The position numbers were made by a program, and so were the translations under genes. Positions 1 to 10,696 of a stretch of DNA of 64,000 nucleotides are shown piece by piece. This stretch comes from Triatoma infestans (taxonomy: Eukaryota > Arthropoda > Insecta > Hemiptera > Reduviidae). The notes below the pieces were generated by a model that had not been told where the DNA came from, did no database searches, and worked only from the letters and a program-made list of their open reading frames with translations. The stretch spans positions 124,001 through 188,000 of the forward strand of contig JAAEAF010001543.1 in assembly GCA_011037195.1 (NCBI GenBank). The letters are read 5' to 3'. How positions within the stretch are numbered: position 1 is the stretch's first letter; every line of letters starts with the position of its first letter.

Positions 1-1390
1 AAGTGGAGAACCAGCACTGCAAGTTAGAAGGGACATCCTGATGTGTAACTATGTGTTAAGGTTGTTGCCGTTAAAAAATCATGTCGCCTATGAAGTCATT
101 TACAATCCTCAATTTGAACATTTAAACGCTAGGACAAATACAAACACTTTACCTTTGGGCATACGTTTTAAAAGTTTCTGTTTGCTAAATAGTGTATCCC
201 ATCCCATACCTGTATGTTCGATCTCCCCAAAAATAGAAACTTGGACACTGAATGGAAGTTTGACGGCACACTAGTTAAATATATTAAAAGTAAAACTCCG
301 AACTACTTATACAAAAACCTTCTACAAGAGCGACTATTGCTTAAATATAAAAATTATATTAAAATATTCACCTACGGGTCAAAGGCGATAAATGGAGTGG
401 GAGCAGCTTTCGTCATGAATGAGAGGCTGTACAATTCCCATTAAGCAATATCTCAAGCATATCTACAGCCGAGTTATTCGCTATATACAAAGCCCTAGAA
501 CATATTCGGAACTACAATTAACCTAAGAAATATATTATTTGCTCCGATTCAAGGAGCTCACTGGAAATGATAGGCAATCGGGGCTCAGATAGTTTATTAA
601 TTCAGTGCATACATACGCTCTTAGAACTATGCCTATGAGAAAATAAAGAAGTCTCCTTTATTTGGCTTCTCGGTAATGTGGGGATAAGAGATAACGAATC
701 TGCCGACAAAGCTGCTAAAGAAGCGGTATCAATGACTTTTAGAGACGAACGTGTTCTTGCAATCGATTGGAAAGCTTTTCTAAAAAAACAAAATCTTTCC
801 AACTGGGAAAAGGAATGGCAATCAGTGCAGTTGTCAAATAAACTAAGGAATATCAAGGGTACCACAAAGAAATGGTCAGCCTCAAATCGAGAATCTCGGC
901 GAGAAGAAGTTGTCCTAGCGAGAATGAGACTCGGTCACACCATGTTAACACACCGCCACATATTCCTAAAAGAACCTCAGCCGGTATGCAGTGCTTGCGA
1001 CATTAACGGTCCCGCATATTCTATTGGAATGTTCGAAATATGTAAACGCGCGGGGAAAAGTAAATTTACCGACCAGTCTTGCAGATGTATTAGGAGCCAA
1101 TGAAGGCAATATCAATAAGATTTCGAATATCTTAGGGGGAAGGTTCATCTATTTCATTTGTTGTGAAACTAACTGTACATATGTATGTGTTTAGTTGTTT
1201 GCTGGTGTCTTGTGTATAGGTATTTATTTTATAACTGATATAAGGGAGTAGAAGGGAACATGATTAGACCTAGATTGTGGGTTTGCTGTAGAAATGTTAG
1301 ACTGGTGGTATGGATATGCATCCCGGATGAGTCCTTACAAATTAGAAACAGGTGCAAAGGACCATAGCTGTTGTGCACCCTAAAAAAAAA
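1..1390 (+). mobile_element. 3' end of a Jockey/I-type LINE ORF2 with RNase H domain, decayed
   Basis: This is the C-terminal part of a non-LTR retrotransposon polyprotein, entering from the left edge. The first 60 bases read SGEPALQVRRD, the linker that follows the reverse transcriptase in this group. An RNase H domain follows in pieces in different frames: FTYGSKAINGVGAAF near 370-415, a TAELFAIYKALEHIRN helix near 460-515, SDSRSSLEM near 545-570 and the WLLGNVGIRDNESADKAA block near 662-715. A zinc knuckle comes last: CSAC near 990-1001, then HILLEC near 1010-1030 in another frame. At least three frameshifts and an internal stop (CLCL, stop, ENKEV near 632) show it is dead. The 3' UTR ends near 1380 in an A-run after a GTGCACCC block. 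Family assignment is secure; the exact clade is not. Confidence 0.88.
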
Positions 1391-1616
1391 CAGGGGAAAA
1401 AAATCCTAGCATAAGCGAGGCCAGGAAGCGTGTAAGTGGATTGTTGCGTTATTTTTAGCGATGGTGATGATTAAATGTGGAATAATAATGCATAATCTAG
1501 TTCGCATCTTCAGAAACTGTTGCTGCTTCTTGGTCTTCGTTTGCGTCTTAAAATTGACCAAAGTGTATAAACTGCAACTTTGCTGTTAAAAAAAAAATAT
1601 TTACATGTGCAATTTT
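1391..1616. other. Intergenic spacer
   Basis: AT-rich spacer between the LINE tail and the next SINE. Poly-A and poly-T runs only; nothing else recognised. Confidence 0.5.
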
Positions 1617-1863
1617 TTTTTTGTTCATTTATTTTTAAATTAAGGTGCGTCAACATCTATGGTCATTGGCGCCCGGAGCTTTCTCAGTGCATTGCCAGCC
1701 CCCGGACAGTGTTCTCTCGTTACAGACAACACTGGCCAACACCAGATAGTGAGCTTGTAGAAGCTCCTAGGAAGAAAAATATCTAAGGGAGCACTGCTGG
1801 ACTGGAACCCAAGACCTCTGCGATGCTAGTCCAGCTCGGTACCATTCAGCTAACGTACACTTC
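1617..1863 (-). mobile_element. tRNA-derived SINE, family 1 (copy 1)
   Basis: On the minus strand this begins with a tRNA-like head: A-box-like TTAGCTGAATGGTA near 1840-1855 and B-box-like GGGTTCCAGTCC near 1797-1810. The family body follows (CTCCTAGGAAG, then ACTGTC, CTGAGAAAGCTCCGGG and GCGCC blocks), ending in a T-run, which is an A-tail on the minus strand. Six further copies are in this window. CAATTTTTT at 1610-1618 and 1864-1872 may be the target-site duplication, but its T-richness makes that uncertain. SINEs of this type are transcribed by RNA polymerase III from the A and B boxes and moved by a LINE. Confidence 0.8.
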
Positions 1864-1872
1864 CAATTTTTT

Positions 1873-2639
1873 GCAATATAAAATAAAAACAGACAGAAAA
1901 GTGGCAAGACAGTTTGACCTACCAACATGTAGTCAAAATTTTATATGTTCGAAAATTATATTATTTAAAACTGTGAAAACTTTCAGCACGAGAAAGCCGA
2001 GAATATTTCATACCAGATTTTTTGGGGCAGCTTGTGCCGTCCAAAATCCCCCTGACCTGTCACCGTTTCCATAGAAGTTTCTTTTCCCTTATTCCATGAT
2101 TTCAGTTTCTCAGTTTTTGCCACTTTTTATTTAACAAAGGCAAGGGGTTCTGTTGGAAAAATCCCATAAACCGTTAACGATTCCCATGACCACCATTATT
2201 TTCCTGTGACTTAGACGATCTAATTGAAAACTCCCTTTTTGTTCATGCAACAAATGCAAGCGATATACCAACACATCTTCTTCTATGTCTTTTATTTATC
2301 TAATTAATGAAATTGTTATAAATCTAAAGATTTTCAAATTAATTTTTTTTTTTGCTTAATTAAACACTAACCGTGTAATCCTTAATTACCCTTGATTATT
2401 ATTTCCAAATGGATTCATGAAAATTGTAGTGCATCTAGGGATAAAATTCAATCAAGAGTTAACGAGTATAATAAAAAGCAAAAAAGTAGATTATAAAAGG
2501 CATGAGTTCATTAACGGATCATTTAACTTTAAAAGGCGTTAAATAGTAAATGTTATTTTCCTTTTTTATAGATAACAACAAAGTAACAACTGTTCGGCCA
2601 ATAATCGTTGATCCCCACTCCATTCTCCCACCATTTATT
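1873..2639. other. AT-rich non-coding stretch
   Basis: No recognisable gene or repeat apart from poly-T runs near 2340. The short reading frame ending at 2074 has no family signature. Confidence 0.4.
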
Positions 2640-2760
2640 TTTCTTTTATTCTCCTGGATGTTGCTATTCCATAACATAGAATTTAACCTCCCTATTGCCT
2701 TCCCATCATTTATAACCCGCTTCTCGAAAGCTAATTCAGAAGGGCCACACAGGATATGAT
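2640..2760 (-). mobile_element. LINE reverse-transcriptase fragment, inverted copy
   Basis: On the minus strand this encodes the block after the RT catalytic core (ELAFEKRVINDGKAIGRLNS, then MLWNSNIQE). It is a near-exact inverted match of the segment at about 3537-3636. This block normally follows the YLG motif in insect LINEs. The piece is about 35 codons and cannot function. The opposite orientation of the two copies, with about 800 bp between them, suggests a local inverted duplication or twin-priming debris. Confidence 0.65.
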
Positions 2761-3479
2761 TATTCTGTGACAGGTTTAAGTCACATAGGATATGACTTAT
2801 TCCTTGAGACCAAATTGCCGAGGCATAAAAAATAATAATAATAAATCTGTAAGTGCGTTGTATACATTTTTCTCAAGTCCATTCGGAGAGGAATCGAGTT
2901 TGTTTTTTTTTTATGTCGTCATGTTTTCTTATATCTCATATTGTCAGCATCATTTTCTCACAGCAAGTTTTCTAGAACTATCTTATCATTTTATTACAAA
3001 ACTGGACAGACGTTTCTGTTTTTTTTTCTCTTTTTTATTGGCCAATACCAATGTTTTCTAATTTAGTAATAAAATTGGACCTATTTTTAGTTTTATGTCT
3101 CGTTAAATAATAATTTAATTTCATAGCATTGGCGGTTAGGTTTCAAGTGGCCATCATTACTCTGTTATAAACTTTCTTTTTTTTTATAACTTGTTTGTCT
3201 AAGATAAAGTTCTGCTACTCGCTTGTACGTTTTTTATAGTTACTACGGAAGCCATCTGTAGTAAATATAATAGCTTAATCTTCGACAGTTGTCTAACTTG
3301 CCTCAGTAACAACCATTTCATCATTCTAAAATTAAATCATAAATTAGGTCATAATATAATAACAGAATCCAGGATTAGTTTAAAATTAAAAGTGTGGGCT
3401 TGAAGAAAACGTAGAAAAGACGGTCTACATGACTGCTTCTCCCCCCTCCACCCGACTATTGAATGTCAAATCAAAGGGC
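2761..3479. other. Spacer between inverted LINE fragments
   Basis: Contains two close copies of a CACA(T)AGGATATGA motif at 2748-2795 and many T-runs. No gene recognised. Confidence 0.4.
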
Positions 3480-3645
3480 AAATATTGAATAAAATGATCA
3501 GCTTTAAGTATTTGGGATTCTAATCCCAGTTGGATGGCCCTTCTGAATTAGCTTTCGAGAAGCGGGTTATAAATGATGGGAAGGCTATAGGGAGGTTAAA
3601 TTCTATGTTATGGAATAGCAACATCCAGGAGAATACATGAATGGT
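3480..3645 (+). mobile_element. LINE reverse-transcriptase fragment
   Basis: Reads MISFKYLGF, a stop, SQLDGPSELAFEKRV, then INDGKAIGRLNS and MLWNSNIQE. This is the FKYLG block and following helix typical of LINE reverse transcriptases (compare the common insect pattern FKYLGS..DG..E....RI..GKAAF..L). One in-frame stop follows YLGF. Nothing of the upstream catalytic YADD region is visible here, so this is a short relic. It pairs with the inverted copy at 2640-2760. Confidence 0.7.
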
Positions 3646-4439
3646 TGATGTTTTGCATGATTTTTTTTTTTTAATTATTTATCAGTTTCATTTATTGTTG
3701 CTGATATAAAAATAAAAATAATAATAATAATAATAATAAAAGGCTCCAAATTATGCCCTAATTTTTCATTGTAAACTTGATATTAATTTAAATTTCCTTT
3801 TTTTTTTATTTATTTATATTTTTTTTTATTTTTCCTCCAATTGTCAGATATGTATAATAAAGTGGTTTGAATATTTATGCATAATTACATTACAGATAAA
3901 AGATAAGCTTCATGTTTCTAGTGTTTCGTGTTTACCATTTTGCAAATGTTCCCCCCACCCCACCCACCTAGTATGCGGTAATCATGCTGCACGTTGAGCG
4001 AGGCAACATGACTTATCTGATTGTTTTAGGTTTTGTAACTGCTTATAATGTGGTCGAGTTGTTATACCGTTATGGTATGTTATTGTAGTTATGGTAGAAA
4101 ATTAAAAAGGTAGGTGTATGGAAAATGTGTGGCATTAATATAATCACATGTTTGTATGTATATATGTATAATTGTATATACAGGTATATGTATATGCAAT
4201 TTAATGCTTGATGTATTATATTAAACTGTTTTAGCTTTTTGGTTGATTTTAAAATAGAAATTGATTCTAGATAAGTTCCTCATTTCCTCTGGAAATCATA
4301 ACTGTTAAAAGTCAATGAGGGTTCTCGTTATACATCCGATTTGTACTATTCATCGGTCCAAAACACAATAATAATAAAAAAAGAAAGATCTAATCACTTA
4401 ATGCTATCAGTTAGTAAAATAACCATTGCCTCTTCAGTC
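3646..4439. repeat. AT-rich stretch with (TAA)n microsatellite
   Basis: A TAA/ATA trinucleotide run lies at about 3716-3741, with long T-runs near 3660 and 3800-3830 and TGTATATA-type repeats near 4150-4195. No gene recognised. Confidence 0.6.
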
Positions 4440-4810
4440 TGAAGCTATTACTACTAGTAGTGTACTGAATTTCTCGCCATTTCTATTCCCACCCCACTCG
4501 CTCGCCCTTTTACACTTTTCATTGCCGCCTCGCTCTCTTGCACGCAGAGACAACATGAATATGGAAATTGTTTTGCATGCGGTCGTTCTAGTTTAATCTG
4601 TGAGTGTATCGGGGCCTTTACCTCCCCTCGTTTATGTAACTGAACGTTAGTGGTAGCCGGAGGACGACACCGCTCAACCACTCGGGTGGTTGGCTGGGAA
4701 GTGGTCCTGCCTGGTTTGGCCATTTACAGTATTAGAACCACTCATACGACTTATCTCTCTCGCTCACCCCCCCGACTCCTGGACTTCGCATTTAGTGGAT
4801 GGAATACCAA
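4440..4810. other. Segment of elevated GC, function unknown
   Basis: Base composition rises clearly against the AT-rich surroundings, with several CpG-containing stretches. An 89-codon frame on the minus strand (4454-4723) has no recognisable domain. It could be a promoter or first-exon region, or an old repeat; I cannot decide from sequence alone. Confidence 0.25.
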
Positions 4811-5759
4811 TCTATAGAGGGATGGTGATCTCGCCTAAAATAAATAAATAAATAAAACATGCCTTCAGGAATAATTCTGGTTATTCATAACAGGAAAACC
4901 ACTTAATGGGCCAATAATTTTATTTTTTTTCGCTTTTTTAATGAGTCATTTATGCAAAACAGGGTTCGTTTGTTTGTTTTTTTTTCTTTAAGTGCTTAAT
5001 AACCATTTTTTTTTTTTCCTAAATTAAGATTCTTACTCAGATTTAAAATGTGCTTTCACTTCAAATTGGTAGACATAAATGATAAGGGTTCCATTAAAAT
5101 TTCAAACAGTTTTATACTCCCTGTCTTTTACATTGTGTTGTGCAACTGTCAAGTGATATCTATCAGAAATAAAGTGTTTAGACGCCTGATAAAAAGTGAC
5201 TTTTTTGCCCATAAATGCATAAGAGGCCCTTATTATATTTATTTTGAAATCAATAGTAAGATTTTAAAAAAAAATATGTCTACCTAAGAATGAGAAAGTT
5301 ACGTAACAAAATATTTTTAAGACACTACAATTGTGATACTCAAAAACAAACATGATGTGAAACTCTCGTCACTCGACTGTCTCTTGAGCTACAGTTAGTA
5401 ACAATTATAAAACTGGCAAATCATATTACATACCATCCACAAGTTATTCTCAACATTCCCTTGGTGCCACCCGCTCAGGTTGTTAGAAGAAATTTTTCTT
5501 CGAAGCATAGTCATTCGAAACATCCAGTCCCATAAGTAGACGAGTTGCCAATTAATATGTGGAGTGATTTTGACTTTAGAAAGAATATATCTATCACACT
5601 ATGTGGACATTCTTTTCATCAATGTCCACATAATTTTCCTCTTCAAGATTTGGACAAAACCTTGGTGTTGCAATTGAAGAACTTGCAATTGCAGTCAATG
5701 AGACAAATTTTCCGGATTTGCTTCAAAAAAAATCAGTTGCGCTGAAAAACATACGGTAA
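4811..5759. other. AT-rich stretch with a perfect hairpin
   Basis: A perfect 11-bp inverted repeat, ATGTGGACATT at 5601-5611 and its complement at 5621-5631 with a 9-base loop, is the only notable structure. A TAAA run lies near 4840. No gene recognised. Confidence 0.45.
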
Positions 5760-5905
5760 TGGAATCAAAATCAGCATTAAATCAGGTATACATTAGCTGG
5801 ACACAATAGTTCCATTAGCAGCCGCATTAAAGCACTACCATTGAACCTCCAACAAGAGCACGTCAGCTACACATCACCTTCCTGTCGCGTCACACTACAA
5901 TGTAT
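5760..5905 (-). repeat. Dispersed repeat shared with 11.80-11.93 kb
   Basis: The minus strand shares TTGGAGGTTCAATGGT, CTGCTAATGGAAC and GTGTCCAG blocks, in order and spacing, with plus-strand 11804-11905. It is about 100 bp of diverged homology, an interspersed repeat of unknown class. Confidence 0.55.
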
Positions 5906-6061
5906 TGGTGGATCATCGGTTTCGACAGTCGATTTCTTCATAGGAGCAGTTCTAGAGGTTTGAATTAATAGCCGAAAATCTGAGCCCTGTAGGACCCGGC
6001 CAAACTTTAAAGAGTGGAAATCAGTCACTAAATAAATACTGAAGAGTTAAAAAGAGTCGTC

Positions 6062-6112
6062 AGATCAACTTTGACGTTTCAGCATCTACCTTGAAAGGTT
6101 CATCAAGCTACT
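6062..6112 (-). ncRNA. Possible degenerate hammerhead-like motif of PLE type
   Basis: On the minus strand TTGATGAACCTTTCAAGGT is followed by TGCTGAAACGTCAAAG. The order (TGATGA, a short hairpin CCTT..AAGG, then GAAACGTC) mimics the PLE-associated hammerhead arrangement. The core is imperfect: there is an extra T before GATGA and extra bases before GAAAC. Low confidence. Confidence 0.25.
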
Positions 6113-6479
6113 AGCTATCTACTATTAAAACCAGCAAGAGTTCTAACTAGTCACATGATTCTTCAAGCAACTCACAATAGCCAGCCAGCTACATTCATCA
6201 CGCTACCAACTTCATCACCTATCCGCTCGGTCACATTGCCCTTTTTATTAGTGTCAGTTTGTCTGTGTTCTCATTACACCATTCAGTCCCCATATCTTCC
6301 TATGACAGTAAGCGCAATCGATTGGAAATCATTGTCGATGATTTGAGAAATAAGAAAAAATTTGATCACTATAGGGGCAAAATTTTGTACAATTATTATA
6401 ATAACCAATAACAATAAAACATATTTATTTCTATTATTATTATTATTACTATTATAAAATCCAAGCATTGTTCAAAACT
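6113..6479. other. Non-coding stretch
   Basis: Contains a TTA-type trinucleotide run near 6432-6448. No gene recognised. Confidence 0.4.
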
Positions 6480-6990
6480 TTATAAGCAAAATACACACTA
6501 GAGAGAGAGAAACACTTTATTCGTAAAGAATTGTCACTGGGGCTGCTCGACAATGTCAAGTTGCTAACACACAGCTTACCAATCAATCGAACTGACATAA
6601 ACAAAGAAAGAGGAAACAATACATTATTACACAGATTAAATCATGAAACAGATAATTTTGTTTTGTTATTGTTTTCCACTTTTCGACAACAGACGTGTGT
6701 GCGCAAAGTCTAACTGTAAATGTGGTGGTTAATGATGGCTAGAGAGTCTATAATAATCTCCTCCGTTAGCCTCGGCAATATATTCGGGTCTATACCGACC
6801 TCGTCCCAGAATTCCACCGTTTTCCTTGGAATAGCCCCCCGAGCACCGAATCATAGACCACGCACTTTATAGTCCCGTTCCCCAAACATATCTCTATACT
6901 TCTCGGAGAGATATGTAATACATTTGCTATAATGGCACGCTTTTCTGTGTCGACCTTATCCCCCTGCTGTGGATCGTTATTTTCAAATCC
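6480..6990 (-). mobile_element. LINE ORF2 C-terminal fragment and 3' UTR
   Basis: The minus strand from about 6945 to 6713 reads coherently as KCITYLSEKYRDMFGERDYK, then VRGL, one stop, FGARGAIPRKTVEFWDEVG and IDPNILPRLTEEIIIDSLAI with INHHIYS. The GARGAIPRK block followed by a hydrophobic helix is typical of the extreme C terminus of several non-LTR retrotransposons. A putative 3' UTR continues down to about 6480. Only one stop interrupts the segment, so it is younger than most relics here. Clade not assigned. Confidence 0.6.
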
Positions 6991-7724
6991 ATGTGGATAA
7001 CTATCAAATTTTGATAGTTAGAATAATCTAATCGAATTTGTGAACTAGAATAAAAGGACTCTATTCCATATATTAGATTAATTCAGATTTCTTTAATGGA
7101 TTTCTCGATTTAATTCCCAATATATTTGGTTGATCTTAATCAAAGATTTAGTTTCGACGAAAATATCGAAAAACGACGAAAAACGAAAATATTTCGGCCT
7201 TATCCTTTAAATTTTGGAAGAAAAAAAAAAATAATCCCAGTTGTTTCCTGCAATTTAGATAGAATTCCAAGTGATTCTATAATCTGTATCATTTTTGATA
7301 TCCTCAATGTGGGGAACAGTTTTTTTTTCTGCCATTTATTGTTTAAAATATTTACAATATTTCTCTTGTATTTACTTATTTTTAACCTATCTAGTTTTGT
7401 TCCCTATACTATATAAAAACTATACCTTTCCGGTCTATGTGAAAGATAATTGGTCTCCACTTCCGCACCAGTGAGTAATTCTATAGTGATTTTGCTTTTC
7501 TTTTTTATCAAAGTTTCCGCAAGATCGAACATAATTATAATCGTATGTTTAAAATAGAATTCACCATGAATCAAAAATATATTGCTTTCACCAGTAAATT
7601 GATATTTATTTGGAATTTAAAAAATCTAGTGTGAAAAACTCACTCATATTACTCTTTCTAAAATTCTTAATAGTTTTGAAAGTGGGATTTTTTTTACTAA
7701 ACTGCTGAATTTTTCACTAAATGT
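6991..7724. other. AT-rich non-coding stretch
   Basis: No recognised gene or repeat; A- and T-runs only. Confidence 0.4.
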
Positions 7725-7738
7725 TTAGTTTACTTAAA

Positions 7739-7990
7739 CAGTTTGGCGCAACAGCCCATGAAGGGCCAAGGCTTGCCAGACGACCATTTGAATAGGGGGG
7801 CGTGTGGTGAGCACGCCTCAGTTCCCACGCCGTTTAGTTCAGGCCTTCGCTACCTAGGGCGCTACTAACTGTAGCTTCCCACTTTTTATCACGATGCTGG
7901 GTCAACACCGACTTTGCCTTCACGGTAATCGAACCGTGAATTCTCGCACGAAAGGCGAGTGCGCTAGCCACTAGACCAACGCTTGAGGAC
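7739..7990 (-). mobile_element. tRNA(Glu)-like SINE, family 2 (copy 1), with target-site duplication
   Basis: The minus strand starts with a tRNA-like head: GGTCTAGTGGCTAGCG (A box), a perfect 5-bp anticodon stem CTCGC/GCGAG around a CTTTCGT loop (anticodon TTC, Glu), and GGTTCGATTACC (B box). A tRNA-unrelated body of about 180 bp follows. The 14-bp direct repeat TTAGTTTACTTAAA at 7725-7738 and 7991-8004 brackets the element exactly, which proves insertion by target-primed integration. A second copy is at 61224-61454. Confidence 0.9.
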
Positions 7991-8287
7991 TTAGTTTACT
8001 TAAATATTATATAATTAGAGATGACTACAGCCTAATGAAATGGAATTTAGATGTGGAGTCGTTATCGAACCGAGCAAATCGGAAAATTCTAAAGTGGTCG
8101 TTCAGAAGGTCTCAATTCCGCTCTCATTGAATTCCTTAAAATCTGAATTTTAGAAACATATATTTAATGCCCAATAGTATAATTTAATTGGTGGAACTTT
8201 ACAGTATTATATAGCAGTGGATTGAAACAGGGAAGTTCCCTGGTGTAAGGTCAGTCCTTTTTCAGCATCACCTCTAAATTCCATTTT

Positions 8288-8395
8288 TACCATATCTTCC
8301 TCCTTGGTAAGAGGAAAGATTGCGAACGTGTCAAATTTTTGAAATGGTGTTTTCACCAGAAATATAGATTTTGAGGTCGATCCCCTAAAAATAAC
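8288..8395 (+). mobile_element. 5' fragment of the Helentron-like family
   Basis: Matches the 5' end of the copies at 14.6 and 41.4 kb: TGGTAAGAGGAAAGATTG, GTGTCAAATTTTTGAAAT, a TTTTCACCAGAAATATAGA block and TTTTGAGGTC. It breaks off after about 100 bp. Confidence 0.65.
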
Positions 8396-8507
8396 TAGAT
8401 TTTTCCGAGATGGAGAGCAAAAGGAACAGTGTGCTGTATGGCATAGCTTTTACCACTTAACCAGCTGTTTAAGGTTACAGCACAGGAAGTATTAGGTTTC
8501 CAAGATT

Positions 8508-8755
8508 TGTTGTGGTTGGTTCCGCAGAGCTGGAAAGCATCAGAGATATTTTCCGTGATAGCCTGCATCTTTTTGTGGTCATAGACCGGGCGTTCGCCCA
8601 TCATCAGGATGCATTCGTCAAACAGTGTGATTTGCACGTAACAAATTTAGTTGATACACTCCTTTACACTTTAGTTGATACTGTTCACAAATGCATCCTG
8701 AAACCGGTCGATGACCACAAAAAGAAGCAGGCTATCACAGAAAATATTTCTGATA
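8508..8755. mobile_element. Fold-back element with degraded hammerhead-like cores (copy 1)
   Basis: Same family as 34088-34384. The left half reads TGTTGTGG..GGTTCCGCAGAGCTGG and the right half is its inverted counterpart, with TGACCACAAAAAGAAGCAGG matching the left arm. TCCAAGATT at 8499-8507 and 8756-8764 is a 9-bp target-site duplication. Both ribozyme-like cores are damaged: the left one (minus strand, 8592-8620) has CTGATGATGGGC..GCCC but lacks GAAAC, and the right one (8694-8716) has CTGA fused directly to AACCGGTC, so stem II is missing. No coding capacity. Confidence 0.75.
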
Positions 8756-8914
8756 TCCAAGATTCGTTTTGATTTTTAATTTTAAATAGGATAGGATTCA
8801 TACACTTTTTCTATTGTAGATTATTATTTCTCCTACAGTACTGGATAGTAATTCCCCAAATATGTAACAAAAGCTGTTCCAGTTCATTTACACACTTTCT
8901 TTTTTTTATTTACT

Positions 8915-9125
8915 TATATTTTCTTTAGCAACTAACTAAAAAAGTGGTCGGATGTGCTGTACTGAACACACCTTCCCTAGAACCTTTCCAGATTTTGTGA
9001 TTTCTCAGAGATCTTGATTTGGAAGGGTACTCACCCTGGCATTAGTGGGATGGCAAAAATAGACCTCTTTTAGTCGCACTGCACCATGCCCCACCAAAAG
9101 ATTTTATGATCAATGGCTACATCCG
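8915..9125 (+). repeat. Dispersed repeat R3, copy 1
   Basis: About 210 bp shared in direct orientation with 10481-10696. Both copies start TATATTTTCTTTAGCA and share AAAGTGGTCGGATGTGCT, TTTCTCAGAGATCTT, CACCCTGGCA and AATAGACCTCTTT, ending in ATTTTATG with ATC and CTACAT. The core block GGTCGCAGTG recurs near 10646, 26136 and 46175. It has no tRNA boxes or coding potential I can recognise; it may be a non-autonomous element or a LINE UTR. Confidence 0.7.
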
Positions 9126-9469
9126 TTAATTGCAACTATATGAATTTTTTTAAATACAAAGAGAGGCTTCGCTTAAGAATGTTAGCACAGGAATCTTGTT
9201 AAAACATAATCGGGTCTGTTAAAACAGGTATAGGCTGAACAAGTTCACGTAGTAAAAAAAAATACCGAAATGTGGCCAAATAGCAAATAAGAAATACATT
9301 TAGAAGATAATATGTATTTTTTGAGAACATTTTATTAATATAATTTTCTCGAAATCCTGACGTGATGGAAAAATAGTAAAATTATATTCAGAATCAGCAT
9401 GAAAAAATATATACATAAGTGCACGTAATGTAAGAAAAGGATCCTTTGTAATCATTGTAATCTTTACAA

Positions 9470-9810
9470 GGTGTAAAGAAACTCATTGCAGTTGTATTCG
9501 AGAAAATCGCAAAAAAAACATGAGTCCACTACTCAGTAATGAGGTGTTCCAGTTATTTGTTCGATAACTTCCAGTCAGATCGCCTGATGTTGGGCGCCCA
9601 AAGGGAATATCCTGTTTGTGCTTCCTGCGATTCTGATAAATGATGTTCACATGTAAGAGTACATACATATATTCCTAAAAAAAAAAATACACCTATGTAC
9701 TTACCCCAAAAATGTTTTCGAACTCGAGGGCTTCAAAACTTGGATTCACGTATGAAAACTCTATTTCCAAAAACTGACACAACACAAACACGATCATACT
9801 TCTTTTTAAA
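9470..9810 (-). mobile_element. Strongly diverged Helentron-like copy
   Basis: In inverted orientation it keeps scattered blocks of the family in order: GAGAAAATCGC, CAGATCGCCTGATG, AAAGGGAATAT, TGATGTTCACA and AAAACTTGGATTC-type blocks. The match is partial and the boundaries are approximate. Confidence 0.4.
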
Positions 9811-10480
9811 GCATGTAATAAAGTAATTAAGGGCATACTATTTTATTATTCCATTTTATTTGTAAATCGGAAAAACTCTTCATAAATATGTCAACTTATT
9901 TGGATCGGAACTTTTAAAGTGGCATGGACCAGTTTAGTTTGTTTCTAACCACTCTAGATTAAATAATGTAAAATAATGTCTAAATTTGATTTAATTGTTT
10001 TTAGCTTTTGTTTTCAGAATGGTTTGATCTGTAAGTGTATGACAGATATTACAAGTCACCATACGGAACAAGAACTAGCTGCGTGTAAAGTGGTTCTCCA
10101 TTAAAGGTGGCACTTCTTTCTTGAGAAGCTCCTCAGACCGGTTTTAAGCATCGTTCAACTATAGAAAAGAATTTTTTTTTTTCCACAGGTTTTGTATAGA
10201 TTAGAAGAAGCGGTTATAGTGTAGATCTAAGGGGTGGGGGCGTATAAGATAAAAATATCTTGAATAAAGTGAATATGTATGTATGTGTGTGGATGGATGG
10301 ATGTATGGGAAGGTAGTCCATATTTTGCCTAAATCCAAGTAGTTTGCATATACCGGTTATCTCCGCCAATTCTGTGTATATAGTGTGAACCTGTTTGTTT
10401 GGTAGTTGTCACTTGTTATTCGTATTTAGTTATCTGCAAGGATGCCAAGTTATCTGAAGAAGTAGCCGATCTTACCTTCA
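9811..10480. other. Non-coding stretch
   Basis: GTATGTATG and GGATGGATGG short tandem repeats lie near 10273-10310. No gene recognised. Confidence 0.4.
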
Positions 10481-10696
10481 TATATTTTCTTTAGCAGATA
10501 ACACAAAAGTGGTCGGATGTGCTTTACTGAACATACCTTCTCTACATAATTTCCCAGATTCTGAGATTTCTCAGAGATCTTAATTTTGAAGGGTCACTGT
10601 ACACACCCTGGCACTAGTGGAGTGGCGAAAATAGACCTCTTTAGGTCGCAGTGTACCATGCCCCCTCCTCTAAGATTTTATGGTCATCGACTACAT
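10481..10696 (+). repeat. Dispersed repeat R3, copy 2
   Basis: Direct repeat of 8915-9125, about 1.57 kb away, with small indels (for example a CACTGTA insertion after GGGT). The downstream words ACTACAT align, the flanks beyond do not, so this is an interspersed repeat, not a long tandem duplication. Confidence 0.7.

Noticed and set aside
4454..4723. 89-codon basic protein on the minus strand
   Set aside because: No domain; the frame is open mainly because of higher GC. Kept as a GC-rich segment only.
9030..9110. Possible U1 snRNA-like words (TACTCACC, TGGCATTAGTGGGATGG, CACTGCACC)
   Set aside because: The order and stems of U1 are not kept, and the second copy at 10.5 kb diverges exactly in these words.
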